From Sphingobium sp. 15-1 (lineage in GTDB: Bacteria > Pseudomonadota > Alphaproteobacteria > Sphingomonadales > Sphingomonadaceae): DNA of 64,000 nt. Shown one piece after another: positions 8,897-17,841 of the stretch. The translations under genes were made by a program, and so were the position numbers. Positions within the stretch are counted from its first letter, which is position 1. Each line of letters opens with the position of its first letter. Under the pieces are notes generated by a model. It saw nothing but the letters and a program-made list of their open reading frames with translations, was not told the DNA's origin and made no database searches. Where the stretch lies: positions 2,356,001 to 2,420,000 of the forward strand of contig NZ_JABXJG010000001.1 of the NCBI RefSeq assembly GCF_013375535.1. The letters are read 5' to 3'.

Positions 8897-10069
8897 ATGA
8901 ATTACGAAACCCCATTGGTCGGTGACATGCCGGCAGATGTCCTTGACGATCGGGACGAGCGCTCGGTCTGGCGCCGCAGGCTGGTAATCGGCGCGGTCGT
9001 CGCCATCGTCCTGATCGCCGTCGCCACCTGGATCAGCATGCACGGCAAGGGCGCGGAAACCCCCGCCAACGCCGCGCAGGCGCCGGTCGTCACGGTGATC
9101 AGCCCCGGCCAGTCGACAGTGTCGCACACCATCAGCGCCACCGGATCGCTGGCTGCGCGAGTGGAGATGCCGGTCGGCGTCGTGGGCGAAGGCGGCGCGG
9201 TGACGCGGGTGCTGGTGCAGCCGGGCGACTGGGTCGGCGCGGGCCAGGTGCTGGCGACCGTCGAACGTTCCGTCCAGACCGAGCAGATCCGCTCGCTCGC
9301 CGCGCAGGTGGAGGTCAACCGCGCCGACGCCAAGCTGGCGCAGGCGCAGCTCGACCGCGCCAAGGCGCTGGTGTCGCGGGGCTTCATCAGCCAGGCCGAC
9401 ATCGACCAGCGCACCGCGACCCGCGACGCCGCCAATGCCCGCGTCAACGTCGCCATCGCGCAACTGGCCGAACAGCGCGCCCGCACCGGCCGCCTCGACA
9501 TCCGCGCGCCCGCTGCCGGGCTGGTGCTGACCCGCGCCGTGGAGCCGGGCCAGATCGTCGGATCGGGCAGCGCCACATTGTTCCGCATGGCGAAGGGCGG
9601 GGAGATGGAAATGCTGGCCCAGGTGAGCGAGGGCGATCTGGCGGCGGTGCGCCCCGGCAACGGCGCAACGGTCACGCCGGTCGGCGGCACGGCGCAATTT
9701 GCCGGGCGCGTCTGGCAGGTGTCGCCGGTCGTCGACAATCAGAGCCGCCAGGGCATCGCCCGCATCGCCATCCCCTATAATCCGGCGATCCGTCCGGGCG
9801 GCTTCGCCTCCGCCGCGATCGTCAGCGGCACTGGTTCTGCGCCGATGCTGCCGGAATCGGCGGTGCAGAGCGATGAGAAGGGCAATTTCGTCTATGTCGT
9901 CAATGGCCGGGACGAAGTGCAGCGGCGCGACGTCAAGATCGGCCAGGTGACGGATGCGGGCGTGTCGATCCTGAACGGCCTTAACGGCGACGAACGCATC
10001 GTGGCTTCGGCCGGCGCCTTCCTGACGCCGGGGCAGAAGGTGAAGCCGGAAATCGGCAAGTCGAAATGA
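8897..10069 (+). CDS. RND efflux periplasmic adaptor (membrane fusion) subunit
   Basis: A 390-residue HlyD/AcrA-type adaptor. It has a charged N-terminus, one membrane anchor (LVIGAVVAIVLIAVATWI), a lipoyl-like half (VGVVGEGGAVTRVLVQPGDWVGAG), a coiled-coil hairpin rich in Ala/Arg/Gln, the second lipoyl half (IRAPAAGLVLTRAVEPGQIV) and beta-barrel domains. It links the inner-membrane pump to an outer-membrane channel. The ATG at 8897 is preferred; 8876 is in frame but has no ribosome site. The pump gene follows after 109 bp. No outer-membrane factor gene is present, so a TolC-type partner must be encoded elsewhere. The substrate cannot be told from sequence. Confidence 0.92.
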   Translation: MNYETPLVGDMPADVLDDRDERSVWRRRLVIGAVVAIVLIAVATWISMHGKGAETPANAAQAPVVTVISPGQSTVSHTISATGSLAARVEMPVGVVGEGGAVTRVLVQPGDWVGAGQVLATVERSVQTEQIRSLAAQVEVNRADAKLAQAQLDRAKALVSRGFISQADIDQRTATRDAANARVNVAIAQLAEQRARTGRLDIRAPAAGLVLTRAVEPGQIVGSGSATLFRMAKGGEMEMLAQVSEGDLAAVRPGNGATVTPVGGTAQFAGRVWQVSPVVDNQSRQGIARIAIPYNPAIRPGGFASAAIVSGTGSAPMLPESAVQSDEKGNFVYVVNGRDEVQRRDVKIGQVTDAGVSILNGLNGDERIVASAGAFLTPGQKVKPEIGKSK

Positions 10070-10088
10070 AGCGGCGTGGCGCGCCAAA

Positions 10089-10134
10089 GCATCGTGCGGA
10101 AAAGTGGGAACCGGTTTTCCGCTTGAAACGATGC
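10089..10134. repeat. Nested 46-bp palindrome inside the efflux operon
   Basis: Outer arms GCATCGT / ACGATGC and inner arms GCGGAAAA / TTTTCCGC around GTGGGAACCGG. The motif GGAAAAGTGGGAACCGGTTTTCC belongs to a dispersed intergenic repeat well known from alphaproteobacteria. Its place between adaptor and pump genes could tune pump expression through an mRNA hairpin. Confidence 0.75.
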
Positions 10135-10178
10135 GACAACAAGAATGTGCGCGTCCACTGGCAGGCGAGGAAGCCGTC

Positions 10179-13100
10179 ATGAGTTTTCGCAATATTTCCG
10201 CCTGGGCGATCCGCAACCCGGTGTCCCCGATCGTGCTGTTCGTGGCGCTGCTGCTGGCGGGCATCGTCAGCTTCAGCCGGATGGACGTCAATCAGAATCC
10301 CGACATCAGCTTCCCCATGGCCAGCGTCGTCGTGCGCCAGCCCGGCGCGGCGCCGACCGAACTGGAAACGCAGGTGACGCAACGCGTCGAGGCGGCGGTG
10401 CGCGGCATCAGCGGCGTGGACGAGATCACGTCCTGGGTGACGGAGGGCCAGTCCAACACCAATGTGCAGTTCCAGATCGGCACGCCGGTTGACCGCGCCG
10501 TCAACGATGTGAAGAACGCCGTCGACCAGATTCGCAGCGACCTGCCCGAAGGGATTTTGGAGCCGCAGGTCAGCCGCGTCGACATTGACGGCGGGCCGAT
10601 CGCCTATTTCAGCGCCGAAGCCACCGACATGACGCTGGAGGAGCTGTCCTGGTATGTCGACAACACCGTCGCCAAGCGTCTGCTGGCGGTGCCGGGCATG
10701 GCGGCGGTCAAGCGCGGCGGCGGCGTGTCCCGCGAAATCCGCGTCATCCTGAACCCCGCCAAGCTGCAATCGCATGGCATCACCGCCAGCCAGGTCAACC
10801 AGCAGCTTCAGCAGGTCAATCTGAACGCGGCGGGCGGCCGCACCGAAATCGCCGGCGCCGAACAGGCGATCCGCGTGCTGGGCAACGCCCGCGACGCCTA
10901 TGCGCTGGGCCAGACCCAGATCGCCATTAGCGGCGGCCGCACCGTCAAGCTGGCCGACCTGGCCGATGTGCGCGACATGTATGCCGAACAGCGCACGCTG
11001 TCCCTGATGAACGGGCGGCAAGTGACCAGCTTCAGCATGGAAAAGGCCAAGGGATCGTCCGACGTCACCGTCTTCGATGACGCGATGAAGGTGCTGGAGC
11101 AGCTTCGGAAGGAAAATCCGAAGGTCCAGTACAAGCAGCTTTATACCAGCGTCGAATATACCAAGGGCCAATATCACAGCGCCATGCAGGCGATGATCGA
11201 GGGCGCGGTGCTGGCCGTGGTGATCGTCTTCCTGTTCCTGCGCGACTGGCGGGCAACCATGATCTCGGCGCTCGCCATTCCGCTGTCCGCGATCCCGGCC
11301 TTCTGGTTCATGGACATGATGGGCTTCACGCTGAACGGCATTTCGCTGCTGGCGCTCAGTCTGGTGGCGGGCGTGCTGGTCGACGACGCGATCGTGGAGA
11401 TCGAGAATATCGTACGCCACATGCGCATGGGCAAAAGCGCCTATCAGGCCTCCATCGACGCCGCCGACGAAATCGGCCTGGCGGTGCTGGCGACGACCAT
11501 GGCGATCGTCGCGGTGTTCCTGCCGGTGGCGCTGATGCCGGGCATTTCGGGCCAGTTCTTCATCCAGTTCGGCATGACCGTGGTGGTCGCCGTGCTGCTG
11601 AGCCTGGCGGTGGCGCGCCTGATCACGCCGATGATCGCCGCCTATTTCCTGAAGGCGCATGGCCAGGAAAGCCATGGCGAAGGCTGGCTGATGGACGTCT
11701 ATATGGCCGTGCTGCGCTGGTCGCTGGACGAGCGCCGCGCCATCGCCCATCGCGCGCGGGGCGGCGCGGCGCGCTTCACCGCCTGGATTCGCGACCATCG
11801 CATCTGGACGATGGGCCTGGGCTTCCTGGCGTTCGCCGCGACGATCCTGGCCTTCGGCACGCTGCCCATGTCGTTCCAGCCGACCATCGACACCGATTTC
11901 AGCCAGGTGAAGGTCGAAACCGTGCCCGGCAGCACGTTGCAGCAGACCACGGCCATCACCCGCAAGGTGGCGGACATGCTCGCATCCGACAAGGACATGG
12001 TCGAAGCCGCCTTTGCCGACATCCAGACGACGGGCGCCGACATCTTCCTGACGCTCAGGAAGGACCGGCCCATCTCCTCGGTCGAATGGGAACGCAAGAT
12101 CGCGCCCAAATTCCAGCAGGTCGCGGACGCCCGCGTCAATTTCCAGTCGCAATCGGGCGGCGGCTTCGGCCGCGACATCATCTTCATGTTCGGCAGCGAC
12201 GATCCGGTGAAGCTGGAAGCCACCGCCAACAAGCTGGTGGCGGAAATGGCGGGCATCCATGAACTGCGTGCGCCCCGGGTCGCGGGCGACATGAACCGGC
12301 CGGAAATCGTCATCAAGCCGCGCTTCGACCTGGCCGCCAGCCTGGGCGTCACCACCGCCGCGCTCAGCCAGACGATCCGCGTCGCGACGATTGGCGACAT
12401 CGACCAGAACAGCGCCAAATTCTCCCTGTCCGACCGGCAGATACCGATCCGCGTGTCGGTCGCTGAAAACAGCCGCCGCGACATCGCGACGATCGAGAAT
12501 ATGCCGGTGCCCACGGTCAGCGGCGGCTCCGTGCCGCTGAAGGTCGTGGCCGACATCGAATTCGGCGCGGGACCGACGCAGATTCGCCGCTACAACCAGA
12601 TCCGCCGCATCGTCGTGGGCGCGGACCTGGCGCCGGGCATCGTCACCAGCCAGGCGATGGTCAAGATCAACGCCTTGCCGACGATGCAGGCGATCACAGC
12701 CGGCAAGATCGCAGGCGTGCAGAAGCTGAATACCGGCGACAGCAAATGGCAGGCGGAGATGATCCAGAATTTCGTCATCGCGGTCATTTCCGGCATCATG
12801 CTGGTGCTGGCGGTGCTGACCCTGCTCTACAAGCGGCTGATGCCTCCGTTCGTCAATCTGGGGTCGCTGCTGCTGGCGCCGCTGGGCGGGGCGGTGGCGC
12901 TGCACCTGACCGGCAATCCGGTGTCCATGCCGGTGCTGATCGGCCTGCTGATGCTGCTGGGCATCGTCGCCAAAAACTCGATCCTGGTCATCGACTTCGC
13001 GCTGGAGGAGATGGGCAAGGGCGTGCCCAAGCTGGAAGCGATCATCGATGCCGGGCACAAACGCGCCCAGCCGATCGTCATGACCACCGTGGCGATGGTG

Positions 13101-13337
13101 GCGGGCATGGTGCCGACCGCCGCCTCGCTGAGCGGCGACGGCGCGTGGCGCGCGCCGATGGGCATCACCGTGATCGGCGGCCTGATCCTGTCGACCGTGC
13201 TGACGCTGGTGATCGTGCCCGCGACCTTCAGCCTGGCGCTGGGGATCGAGGAATGGGTCGGCCCGCGCCTGGGCCGCCGCCTGCTCACCTACAAGCCGGG
13301 CGACAATCGCGCGGGGGCGACGCAGCCGGCGGAATAG
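10179..13337 (+). CDS. RND efflux pump permease (AcrB/MexB-type, HAE-1/HAE-2 family)
   Basis: A 1052-residue inner-membrane proton/drug antiporter subunit. Start 10179 has GAGGAAG eight bases upstream and gives the typical N-terminus [20 protein letters not shown]; the frame is open further upstream, through the palindrome, but that stretch is not family-like. Visible landmarks are the first transmembrane helix, NQNPDISFP, the helix-4 motif with consecutive aspartates [18 protein letters not shown] (proton relay), two large periplasmic loops and the late [16 protein letters not shown] segment. Length fits the family. It works with the adaptor upstream. An IS element sits 34 bp after the stop codon and does not disrupt it. 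Confidence 0.95.
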   Translation: MSFRNISAWAIRNPVSPIVLFVALLLAGIVSFSRMDVNQNPDISFPMASVVVRQPGAAPTELETQVTQRVEAAVRGISGVDEITSWVTEGQSNTNVQFQIGTPVDRAVNDVKNAVDQIRSDLPEGILEPQVSRVDIDGGPIAYFSAEATDMTLEELSWYVDNTVAKRLLAVPGMAAVKRGGGVSREIRVILNPAKLQSHGITASQVNQQLQQVNLNAAGGRTEIAGAEQAIRVLGNARDAYALGQTQIAISGGRTVKLADLADVRDMYAEQRTLSLMNGRQVTSFSMEKAKGSSDVTVFDDAMKVLEQLRKENPKVQYKQLYTSVEYTKGQYHSAMQAMIEGAVLAVVIVFLFLRDWRATMISALAIPLSAIPAFWFMDMMGFTLNGISLLALSLVAGVLVDDAIVEIENIVRHMRMGKSAYQASIDAADEIGLAVLATTMAIVAVFLPVALMPGISGQFFIQFGMTVVVAVLLSLAVARLITPMIAAYFLKAHGQESHGEGWLMDVYMAVLRWSLDERRAIAHRARGGAARFTAWIRDHRIWTMGLGFLAFAATILAFGTLPMSFQPTIDTDFSQVKVETVPGSTLQQTTAITRKVADMLASDKDMVEAAFADIQTTGADIFLTLRKDRPISSVEWERKIAPKFQQVADARVNFQSQSGGGFGRDIIFMFGSDDPVKLEATANKLVAEMAGIHELRAPRVAGDMNRPEIVIKPRFDLAASLGVTTAALSQTIRVATIGDIDQNSAKFSLSDRQIPIRVSVAENSRRDIATIENMPVPTVSGGSVPLKVVADIEFGAGPTQIRRYNQIRRIVVGADLAPGIVTSQAMVKINALPTMQAITAGKIAGVQKLNTGDSKWQAEMIQNFVIAVISGIMLVLAVLTLLYKRLMPPFVNLGSLLLAPLGGAVALHLTGNPVSMPVLIGLLMLLGIVAKNSILVIDFALEEMGKGVPKLEAIIDAGHKRAQPIVMTTVAMVAGMVPTAASLSGDGAWRAPMGITVIGGLILSTVLTLVIVPATFSLALGIEEWVGPRLGRRLLTYKPGDNRAGATQPAE

Positions 13338-13367
13338 GGTGGGGAGCGGTGTGGCTGGCGCCGCTTC

Positions 13368-13371
13368 CTAG
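13368..13371. repeat. Target-site duplication CTAG, left of the IS
   Basis: CTAG at 13368-13371 repeats at 14786-14789 on the other side of the element. A 4-bp YTAR duplication is the known habit of the IS701 family. Confidence 0.85.
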
Positions 13372-13434
13372 CATTACAGTTGCATATTGATTGAAACTCT
13401 GAATCAATGGGTCTCCATGGTAAGGAGGCCGTGG

Positions 13435-14631
13435 ATGACGGGTACATCGATTGAGACCACGCTGGAGCTATGGGCATCGTCGCTTCGCGACGTGAAGGCT
13501 CGTATGCGCGGCTTGTTCACGCAGGAACGAGTTGCAGCGTCAGCGAACCTTTTCCTGGATGGTGTGCTGGGCGACGAGCGTCGTAAGACGGGTTGGATGC
13601 GCGCTGAGGCGGCGGGTGATCCGGGCCCCTGGCGACAGCAAGCTATTTTGGGCCGGGGGCGCTGGGACGCGGACGGGCTTCGCGACATTGTGCGGGAGTA
13701 TGTTGTCGAGAACCTCGCCACACAGGAGGCAGTTCTGGTCATTGATGAGACCGGATTTCTCAAGCAGGGCAAGGCGTCCTGTGGTGTTGCGCGTCAATAT
13801 ACCGGCTCGGCGGGCAAGATTACGAACTGCCAGATTGGTGTGTTCGCTGCCTATGTGTCGGCGCGGGGTCACGCCTTTATCGATCGGGCGCTCTATTTGC
13901 CCAAGAGTTGGACGAGCGACCCGGCAAGGCTGGCCGCCACCCACGTTCCCGAGACGGTCGCCTTCGCCACCAAGCCAGCTTTGGCTGTCGATATGATACA
14001 GCGCGCGCTGGCAGTGGATGTGCCCTTTTCATGGGTAGCTGCAGATGCGGTGTACGGCGTCGGAGACATTGAAGGCGCGCTGCGCCGAGCCTGCAAAGGC
14101 TATGTCCTCGGGGTTAAATCCGATCACCATTTCGGCTCATGGGCAGGAAAGCCCCCGGTTGCAGGCACGGCGGAAGAAATCGCGCGTGACCTTGCGCCTC
14201 ATGCGTGGCAGCGCTTGTCCGCTGGCGAGGGGACCAAGGGCGCACGGCTTCATGACTGGGCTTACTGTGAACTCGCCGATCTCGAAGCCGATGAATATGA
14301 TGAGACGAAATCGGGCCTTTGGACCCGCGGTCTTCTGATCCGCCGCAATATCAGCGACGGCGATCTCGCTTTCTTCACAACCTGGTGTCCCGCCGGGACA
14401 GACATCCAGGCGCTTGTGTCCGTCGAAGGCCATCGCTGGGCAATCGAAGACGGCTTCGAAACCGCCAAGAACGAACTCGGCCTTGACCACAACGAAACGC
14501 GATCATGGCATGGCTGGCACCGCCACGTCTCGCTCGTGATGCTCGCCTTCGCCATGATGGCGGTGATCCGGTATCGCGCAAACGACGCAACGCCCCCAAA
14601 AAGACTGAGGATGCCGACCATCAGGATCTGA
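13435..14631 (+). CDS. IS701-family transposase, frame 1 (N-terminal about 390 residues)
   Basis: A DDE transposase with the family block VLVIDETGFLKQGKASCGVA (first catalytic Asp) then a TGSAGKITNCQIGVF segment, VAADAVYGVGDIEGAL (second Asp) and EGHRWAIEDGFETAKNELGL (catalytic Glu), then the hydrophobic stretch HVSLVMLAFAMMAVI. Start 13435 has AAGGAGG six bases upstream; a TTG at 13387 inside the terminal repeat is unlikely. The frame ends in a short unrelated tail after 398 codons, whereas the conserved C-terminus continues in the -1 frame to 14783. The full protein would need a -1 shift at 14595-14601, giving about 449 residues. Confidence 0.88.
   Translation: MTGTSIETTLELWASSLRDVKARMRGLFTQERVAASANLFLDGVLGDERRKTGWMRAEAAGDPGPWRQQAILGRGRWDADGLRDIVREYVVENLATQEAVLVIDETGFLKQGKASCGVARQYTGSAGKITNCQIGVFAAYVSARGHAFIDRALYLPKSWTSDPARLAATHVPETVAFATKPALAVDMIQRALAVDVPFSWVAADAVYGVGDIEGALRRACKGYVLGVKSDHHFGSWAGKPPVAGTAEEIARDLAPHAWQRLSAGEGTKGARLHDWAYCELADLEADEYDETKSGLWTRGLLIRRNISDGDLAFFTTWCPAGTDIQALVSVEGHRWAIEDGFETAKNELGLDHNETRSWHGWHRHVSLVMLAFAMMAVIRYRANDATPPKRLRMPTIRI
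14595..14601 (+). other. Slippery heptamer C-CCA-AAA in the transposase gene
   Basis: In the transposase frame the codons are CCC CCA AAA AGA. A tandem -1 slip on C-CCA-AAA re-pairs as CCC AAA and continues AAG ACT GAG into the frame that holds the conserved C-terminus. This fits either a programmed frameshift or a one-base change in the C5A5 run. Confidence 0.55.
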
Positions 14632-14783
14632 TCCGATGGTCGATCCAGGAAGTCCGACGGATCGCCAACAAGCTTGCTCAGCGCCGTATCCGGCCCGCCT
14701 ACATCATCGCTTGGTCATGCTGGAGACGAGCGCATCAGGCTGCAGCACGGCGCGCTCATATCAAATCAAAAATGCAACTGTAA
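14598..14783 (+). CDS. IS701 transposase C-terminal segment in the -1 frame
   Basis: About 60 residues, ending just before the right terminal repeat. The sequence DLIRWSIQEVRRIANKLAQR followed by RPAYIIAWSCWRRAHQAAAR is the usual end of IS701-type transposases, which I recognise from the family pattern. It is not an independent gene: it has no start or ribosome site of its own at this point and makes sense only joined to the upstream frame. Confidence 0.75.
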   Translation, partial: KKTEDADHQDLIRWSIQEVRRIANKLAQRRIRPAYIIAWSCWRRAHQAAARRAHIKSKMQL

Positions 14784-14785
14784 AG

Positions 14786-14789
14786 CTAG
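14786..14789. repeat. Target-site duplication CTAG, right of the IS
   Basis: Matches 13368-13371 and directly abuts the right end of the element. Confidence 0.85.
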
Positions 14790-14797
14790 GAATACAT

Positions 14798-14884
14798 CGT
14801 GCTCCTGCGGAGGCAGGAGCCCAGTCCTGCCCTCTGTGTATCATCGCACCGCAGGAACTGGGCTCCTGCCTCCGCAGGAGCACG
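14798..14884. repeat. Paired palindromic repeat, family A copy 3
   Basis: Arms CGTGCTCCTGCGGAGGCAGG and its inverse enclose a spacer containing CTGTGTATCATCGCACCG, similar to the spacer of the copy at 32474. It begins only 8 bp after the IS target duplication. Confidence 0.9.
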
Positions 14885-14977
14885 ATGCGTTTAATGGCTA
14901 TAACCGGTTTCGCAGCCCTCTCCCCCCGAAAAGAAGCCCTTGCCTGAACGAAACGGCGGCGTAACCGTTGGCTGGTC

Positions 14978-16243
14978 ATGAAGATGCTCCCCCCGCCCCG
15001 CCCCATCGCCGCCAGCCCTGTCCATCCGGCGCGGCGCATGCGGATGGTGGCGACGGGCATGCTGCTCGCCATGGCGGCGCTGTTCCTGGCGGCGCGGGCG
15101 ACTGTCCACCTCCACCCCGCCATCGGCTTCGTCCAGGCCTTTGCCGAGGCGGCGATGGTCGGCGGGCTGGCCGACTGGTTCGCCGTCACCGCCCTGTTCC
15201 GCCATCCGCTGGGCCTGCCCATCCCGCACACCGCGATCATTCCGCGCAACAAGGACCGGATCGGGGACACGCTGGCCCTGTTCCTGCGCGACAATTTCCT
15301 GACCCCCGCCGTGGTGGCGCGGCGGATGCAGCGGCTGGACATCGCAGGCGCGGCGGGGCGCTTCCTCTCCAGCCCGTCCAGCGGCGACGGCAGGCTGCGC
15401 GAGGGCGCGTCGCGTCTGGCCGCCGACATATTGGAAGCGCTGGACCAGGAACGGCTCGGCGGCATGGTGAAGGGTGCCATCGCCCAGCGGCTGCGCGCGA
15501 TGAACCTCGCCCCGCTGATCGGTCAGGCGCTGGAGGCGGCGATGCGCGACGGCCGCCATGCCCCGGTGATGGACGGCATCATCCTCTGGGCGGATCGCAC
15601 GCTGGAGGCCAATGACCATCTCATCCGCCAGATGGTGCATGACCGATCGGGCAAGATATTGCGCTGGACCGGCCTGGACGAGAATCTGTCCAACGCGATC
15701 ATCGACGGGCTGCGCAAGCTGCTGGCCGACATGGCGCAGGACCCCGGCCACAGCCTGCGCCTAAAGGCAGAAGAGGGCCTGACGAAGCTTGCCGCCGACC
15801 TGCAATTCGATCTGGAGATGCAGGCCCGCGTCGCCCGCATCCGGGACGAGATCGTCGACAATCCGGCAATGCAGCGCTGGATCGACGGCTTGTGGGAACA
15901 GGCGCGCGGCGGACTGCTGCGCGCGGTGCGCGACCCCGGCAAGGCGATGGCGGGGCGTCTGGGCGAAGCGCTTCATCAACTGGGCGGCACCTTGCAGGAG
16001 GACGCCCGGCTGCGGCTGCTGATCAACCGCTTCATGCGCCGGGCGGCGGTGGGCGCGACCGCGGCCTATGGCGATTCCATCGTCAAGCTGGTCAGCGAGA
16101 CGGTGCGCGGTTGGGATGCGGGCACCGTCACCAGCCGGCTCGAACATGCGGTCGGGCGCGACCTGCAATATATCCGGGTTAACGGCACGCTGGTGGGCGG
16201 GCTGGTGGGGCTTGCGATCCATGCCGTTGATACGTTGCTGTAG
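14978..16243 (+). CDS. DUF445 family membrane protein
   Basis: A 421-residue protein with one N-terminal membrane segment (about 24-43, MVATGMLLAMAALFLAARA), then the family block VQAFAEAAMVGGLADWFAVT followed by ALFRHPLGLPIPHTAIIP, and a long helical region ending in a second hydrophobic stretch (GTLVGGLVGLAIHAVDTLL). This is the arrangement of DUF445/YjiN proteins, inner-membrane proteins of unknown function. It stands alone between two palindromic repeats, directly downstream of the IS. Translation is assumed to start at the ATG at 14978, though the ribosome site is weak. Confidence 0.9.
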   Translation: MKMLPPPRPIAASPVHPARRMRMVATGMLLAMAALFLAARATVHLHPAIGFVQAFAEAAMVGGLADWFAVTALFRHPLGLPIPHTAIIPRNKDRIGDTLALFLRDNFLTPAVVARRMQRLDIAGAAGRFLSSPSSGDGRLREGASRLAADILEALDQERLGGMVKGAIAQRLRAMNLAPLIGQALEAAMRDGRHAPVMDGIILWADRTLEANDHLIRQMVHDRSGKILRWTGLDENLSNAIIDGLRKLLADMAQDPGHSLRLKAEEGLTKLAADLQFDLEMQARVARIRDEIVDNPAMQRWIDGLWEQARGGLLRAVRDPGKAMAGRLGEALHQLGGTLQEDARLRLLINRFMRRAAVGATAAYGDSIVKLVSETVRGWDAGTVTSRLEHAVGRDLQYIRVNGTLVGGLVGLAIHAVDTLL

Positions 16244-16293
16244 GATAGGTGGGGATTTGGCGGGGAATGGCCATTTCCAGCCATTAAGCACGT

Positions 16294-16381
16294 CGTGCTC
16301 CTGCGCAGGCAGGAGCCTAGTTCAAACGGTGCGATCATCCACTTGAGGGCGGGACTGGGCTCCTGCCTGCGCAGGAGCACG
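16294..16381. repeat. Paired palindromic repeat, family A copy 4 (inverted orientation)
   Basis: CGTGCTCCTGCGCAGGCAGG and its inverse around a spacer containing ACGGTGCGATCATCCAC, which is the spacer of copies 3 and 6 read from the other strand. It occupies part of the 356-bp gap 16244-16599; between it and the tonB operator region (16382-16520) I see no gene. Confidence 0.9.
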
Positions 16382-16520
16382 TGCACCCTAAGGAGAGGGC
16401 AGCACTCAGACTGTCCGAACCACCCAATTCGCCTCGGCTCGCCAATTCCCAAATATCCTACGACATTCTCCGCAACATGGCCCAGCATCTTCCCCCCTGC
16501 CATCGCAAACGCCCAAATTT

Positions 16521-16560
16521 AATGTTGCAACATATCATAAAATAATGTTGTAACGTTACA
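16521..16560. promoter_or_regulatory. AT-rich double palindrome upstream of tonB, probable operator
   Basis: Two perfect 12-bp palindromes, ATGTTGCAACAT (16522-16533) and TGTAACGTTACA (16549-16560), in an AT-rich island. They also contain direct repeats AATGTTGCAAC and AATGTTGTAAC exactly 23 bp apart, about two helical turns. This is the layout of a cooperative dimeric-repressor site; a metal-responsive Fur/Zur-type protein is a guess from the downstream gene. Confidence 0.6.
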
Positions 16561-16599
16561 TAACGATCCAGCAAGGATCGCGTGACAGGAGGGTGCGAT

Positions 16600-17289
16600 A
16601 TGCGACTGATGACGTTGCGGACAGCAAGCGGTGCAACACAGGTTTCCGGCTATAACGGCGGCAACCGGTCCCCCTTCGGCGTAGGCGGGGCGATTGCCGT
16701 CCATGCGCTGGTGGTCGGGGCCTATCTGCTGATGCCCAAGGAAATGATCGATGTCTTCCGCGATCCTCCGCCGCTGCTGACCTATCCGGTCGACGACACG
16801 CCGCCGCCGCCGGAACAGCCTCAGCCGGAAAGCGATTCCAAGCCCCTGCCCCAGACCGATTCCCATCCGACCGTAGTGAAAGATCCGGTCATTCCCCCGC
16901 CCCCGACCGGCTTCACGGCGAAGACCGACGATCGTCCAACCGGTGAGCCCGGCACGGGCACGATCACGCCGCCCATCACCCCGCCGCCGCCCGAACCGGT
17001 GCTGGCCGACGCCACCATCGATCCGCGCGCGCTGGCCGCTTTCCAGCCCGACTATCCCGGCACGATGATCCGGCAGGGGATGGAGGGCAAGGTCGTGGTC
17101 CGCGTCACCATCGGCCCCGACGGGCGCGTCGTCGACATAGAGCGGCTGTCGGCCGCCGACGAAGCCTTCTGGCTCGCCACCCAGCGCCATGCGCTGCGCA
17201 AATGGCGCTTCCGCCCGGCGACTCGGGATGGGGTGGCGATCAGTTCGACCAAGGTGCTGACCGTCCATTTCCGCCTGGCAGACGTCTGA
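16600..17289 (+). CDS. tonB: TonB energy-transducing protein
   Basis: A 229-residue protein that passes energy from the ExbB-ExbD proton channel to outer-membrane TonB-dependent receptors. Start 16600 is set by AGGAGGG six bases upstream. The layout is classical: cytoplasmic N-terminus, one membrane anchor (about 29-46, GGAIAVHALVVGAYLLMP), a long proline-rich periplasm-spanning region (about 55-135, rich in PPPP and Glu-Pro/Lys-Pro), and a C-terminal TonB domain (about 148-229) with YPGTMIRQGMEGKVVVRVTI and LRKWRFRPA. No exbB or exbD lies nearby. The palindromes upstream suggest control, probably by metal supply. Confidence 0.93.
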   Translation: MRLMTLRTASGATQVSGYNGGNRSPFGVGGAIAVHALVVGAYLLMPKEMIDVFRDPPPLLTYPVDDTPPPPEQPQPESDSKPLPQTDSHPTVVKDPVIPPPPTGFTAKTDDRPTGEPGTGTITPPITPPPPEPVLADATIDPRALAAFQPDYPGTMIRQGMEGKVVVRVTIGPDGRVVDIERLSAADEAFWLATQRHALRKWRFRPATRDGVAISSTKVLTVHFRLADV

Positions 17290-17314
17290 AATCAAAGGAA
17301 AGGGGCCGGAAGCC

Positions 17315-17821
17315 ATGGCGACGGACAACAGCGCTTTTGCATCCGGTCCCGCCTTACCCTATATCGGCGCCATGGCGATCTTCCCCCGTCCGGTGTCTCC
17401 CAAGAGCGCGATGAGCGACCTGTGGAGCTATTTTCGTGAGAACCGGCCTCATAAATGGCCGTTGCTCGGCCTGTCCGTCGCGTTCACCTGGGTCATCATC
17501 TGGGCCTTCATCGTCGACGCCAACACCAACACCATGCCGACGCGCAACCAGATTTTCTATGTGCAGAGCTGGGACACCAACCGCTCCGACGCGGCGATCA
17601 TCCTCCAGCAGAAGATCGACCTCGCCAAGCGCGAGGCGGCGATCCAGAAGAAGCAGAAGGAAATGCAGGGCGTGGCCGATATTTTCGGCATCGACTGGAA
17701 GAAGGATGAAGCCCGCAACACCGCCCGCCGCAAGGAAGCGCTGAAGCAGATCAACGCCCAGCTCGACGCCCGGCTGGCCAAGGCCGAAGCCGTGGAGAAA
17801 TCCGGAGCGGCCCAGCCCTGA
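17315..17821 (+). CDS. Membrane-anchored coiled-coil protein of unknown function
   Basis: A 168-residue protein I do not recognise. A cytoplasmic stretch (SDLWSYFRENRPHKW) precedes one membrane helix (about 48-66, PLLGLSVAFTWVIIWAFIVD). The rest is a strongly charged helical region rich in Lys, Glu and Ala (IDLAKREAAIQKKQKEMQG), likely a coiled coil, probably in the periplasm by the positive-inside rule. It starts 26 bp after tonB with GGAAG ahead of the ATG, and ends 20 bp before ribD, so it may be co-transcribed with either. Confidence 0.75.
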   Translation: MATDNSAFASGPALPYIGAMAIFPRPVSPKSAMSDLWSYFRENRPHKWPLLGLSVAFTWVIIWAFIVDANTNTMPTRNQIFYVQSWDTNRSDAAIILQQKIDLAKREAAIQKKQKEMQGVADIFGIDWKKDEARNTARRKEALKQINAQLDARLAKAEAVEKSGAAQP

Positions 17822-17841
17822 GCGCGCGATCCAAAAGCATA

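Larger units (their letters stand above)
13372..14785 (+). mobile_element. IS701-family insertion sequence, 1414 bp, complete ends
   Basis: The left end reads CATTACAGTTGCATATTGAT and the right end, in reverse complement, CTTTACAGTTGCATTTTTGA: terminal inverted repeats matching at 18 of the first 20 bases. Both ends are flanked by CTAG duplications (13368-13371, 14786-14789). Length, ends, target choice and transposase type all fit IS701. The intact ends and duplications suggest a fairly recent insertion. It landed between the efflux pump gene and a family A palindromic repeat, disrupting no gene. Confidence 0.92.

Noticed and set aside
9981..13058. Long opposite-strand open frame of more than 1000 codons
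   Set aside because: It is the antisense shadow of the RND pump gene; its translation is low-complexity, rich in His, Arg, Asp and Gln, as expected from GC-rich codon patterns.
13338..14977. Composite transposon or genomic island around the IS
   Set aside because: Only one IS copy, flanking genes are chromosomal, and no cargo or integrase is present.
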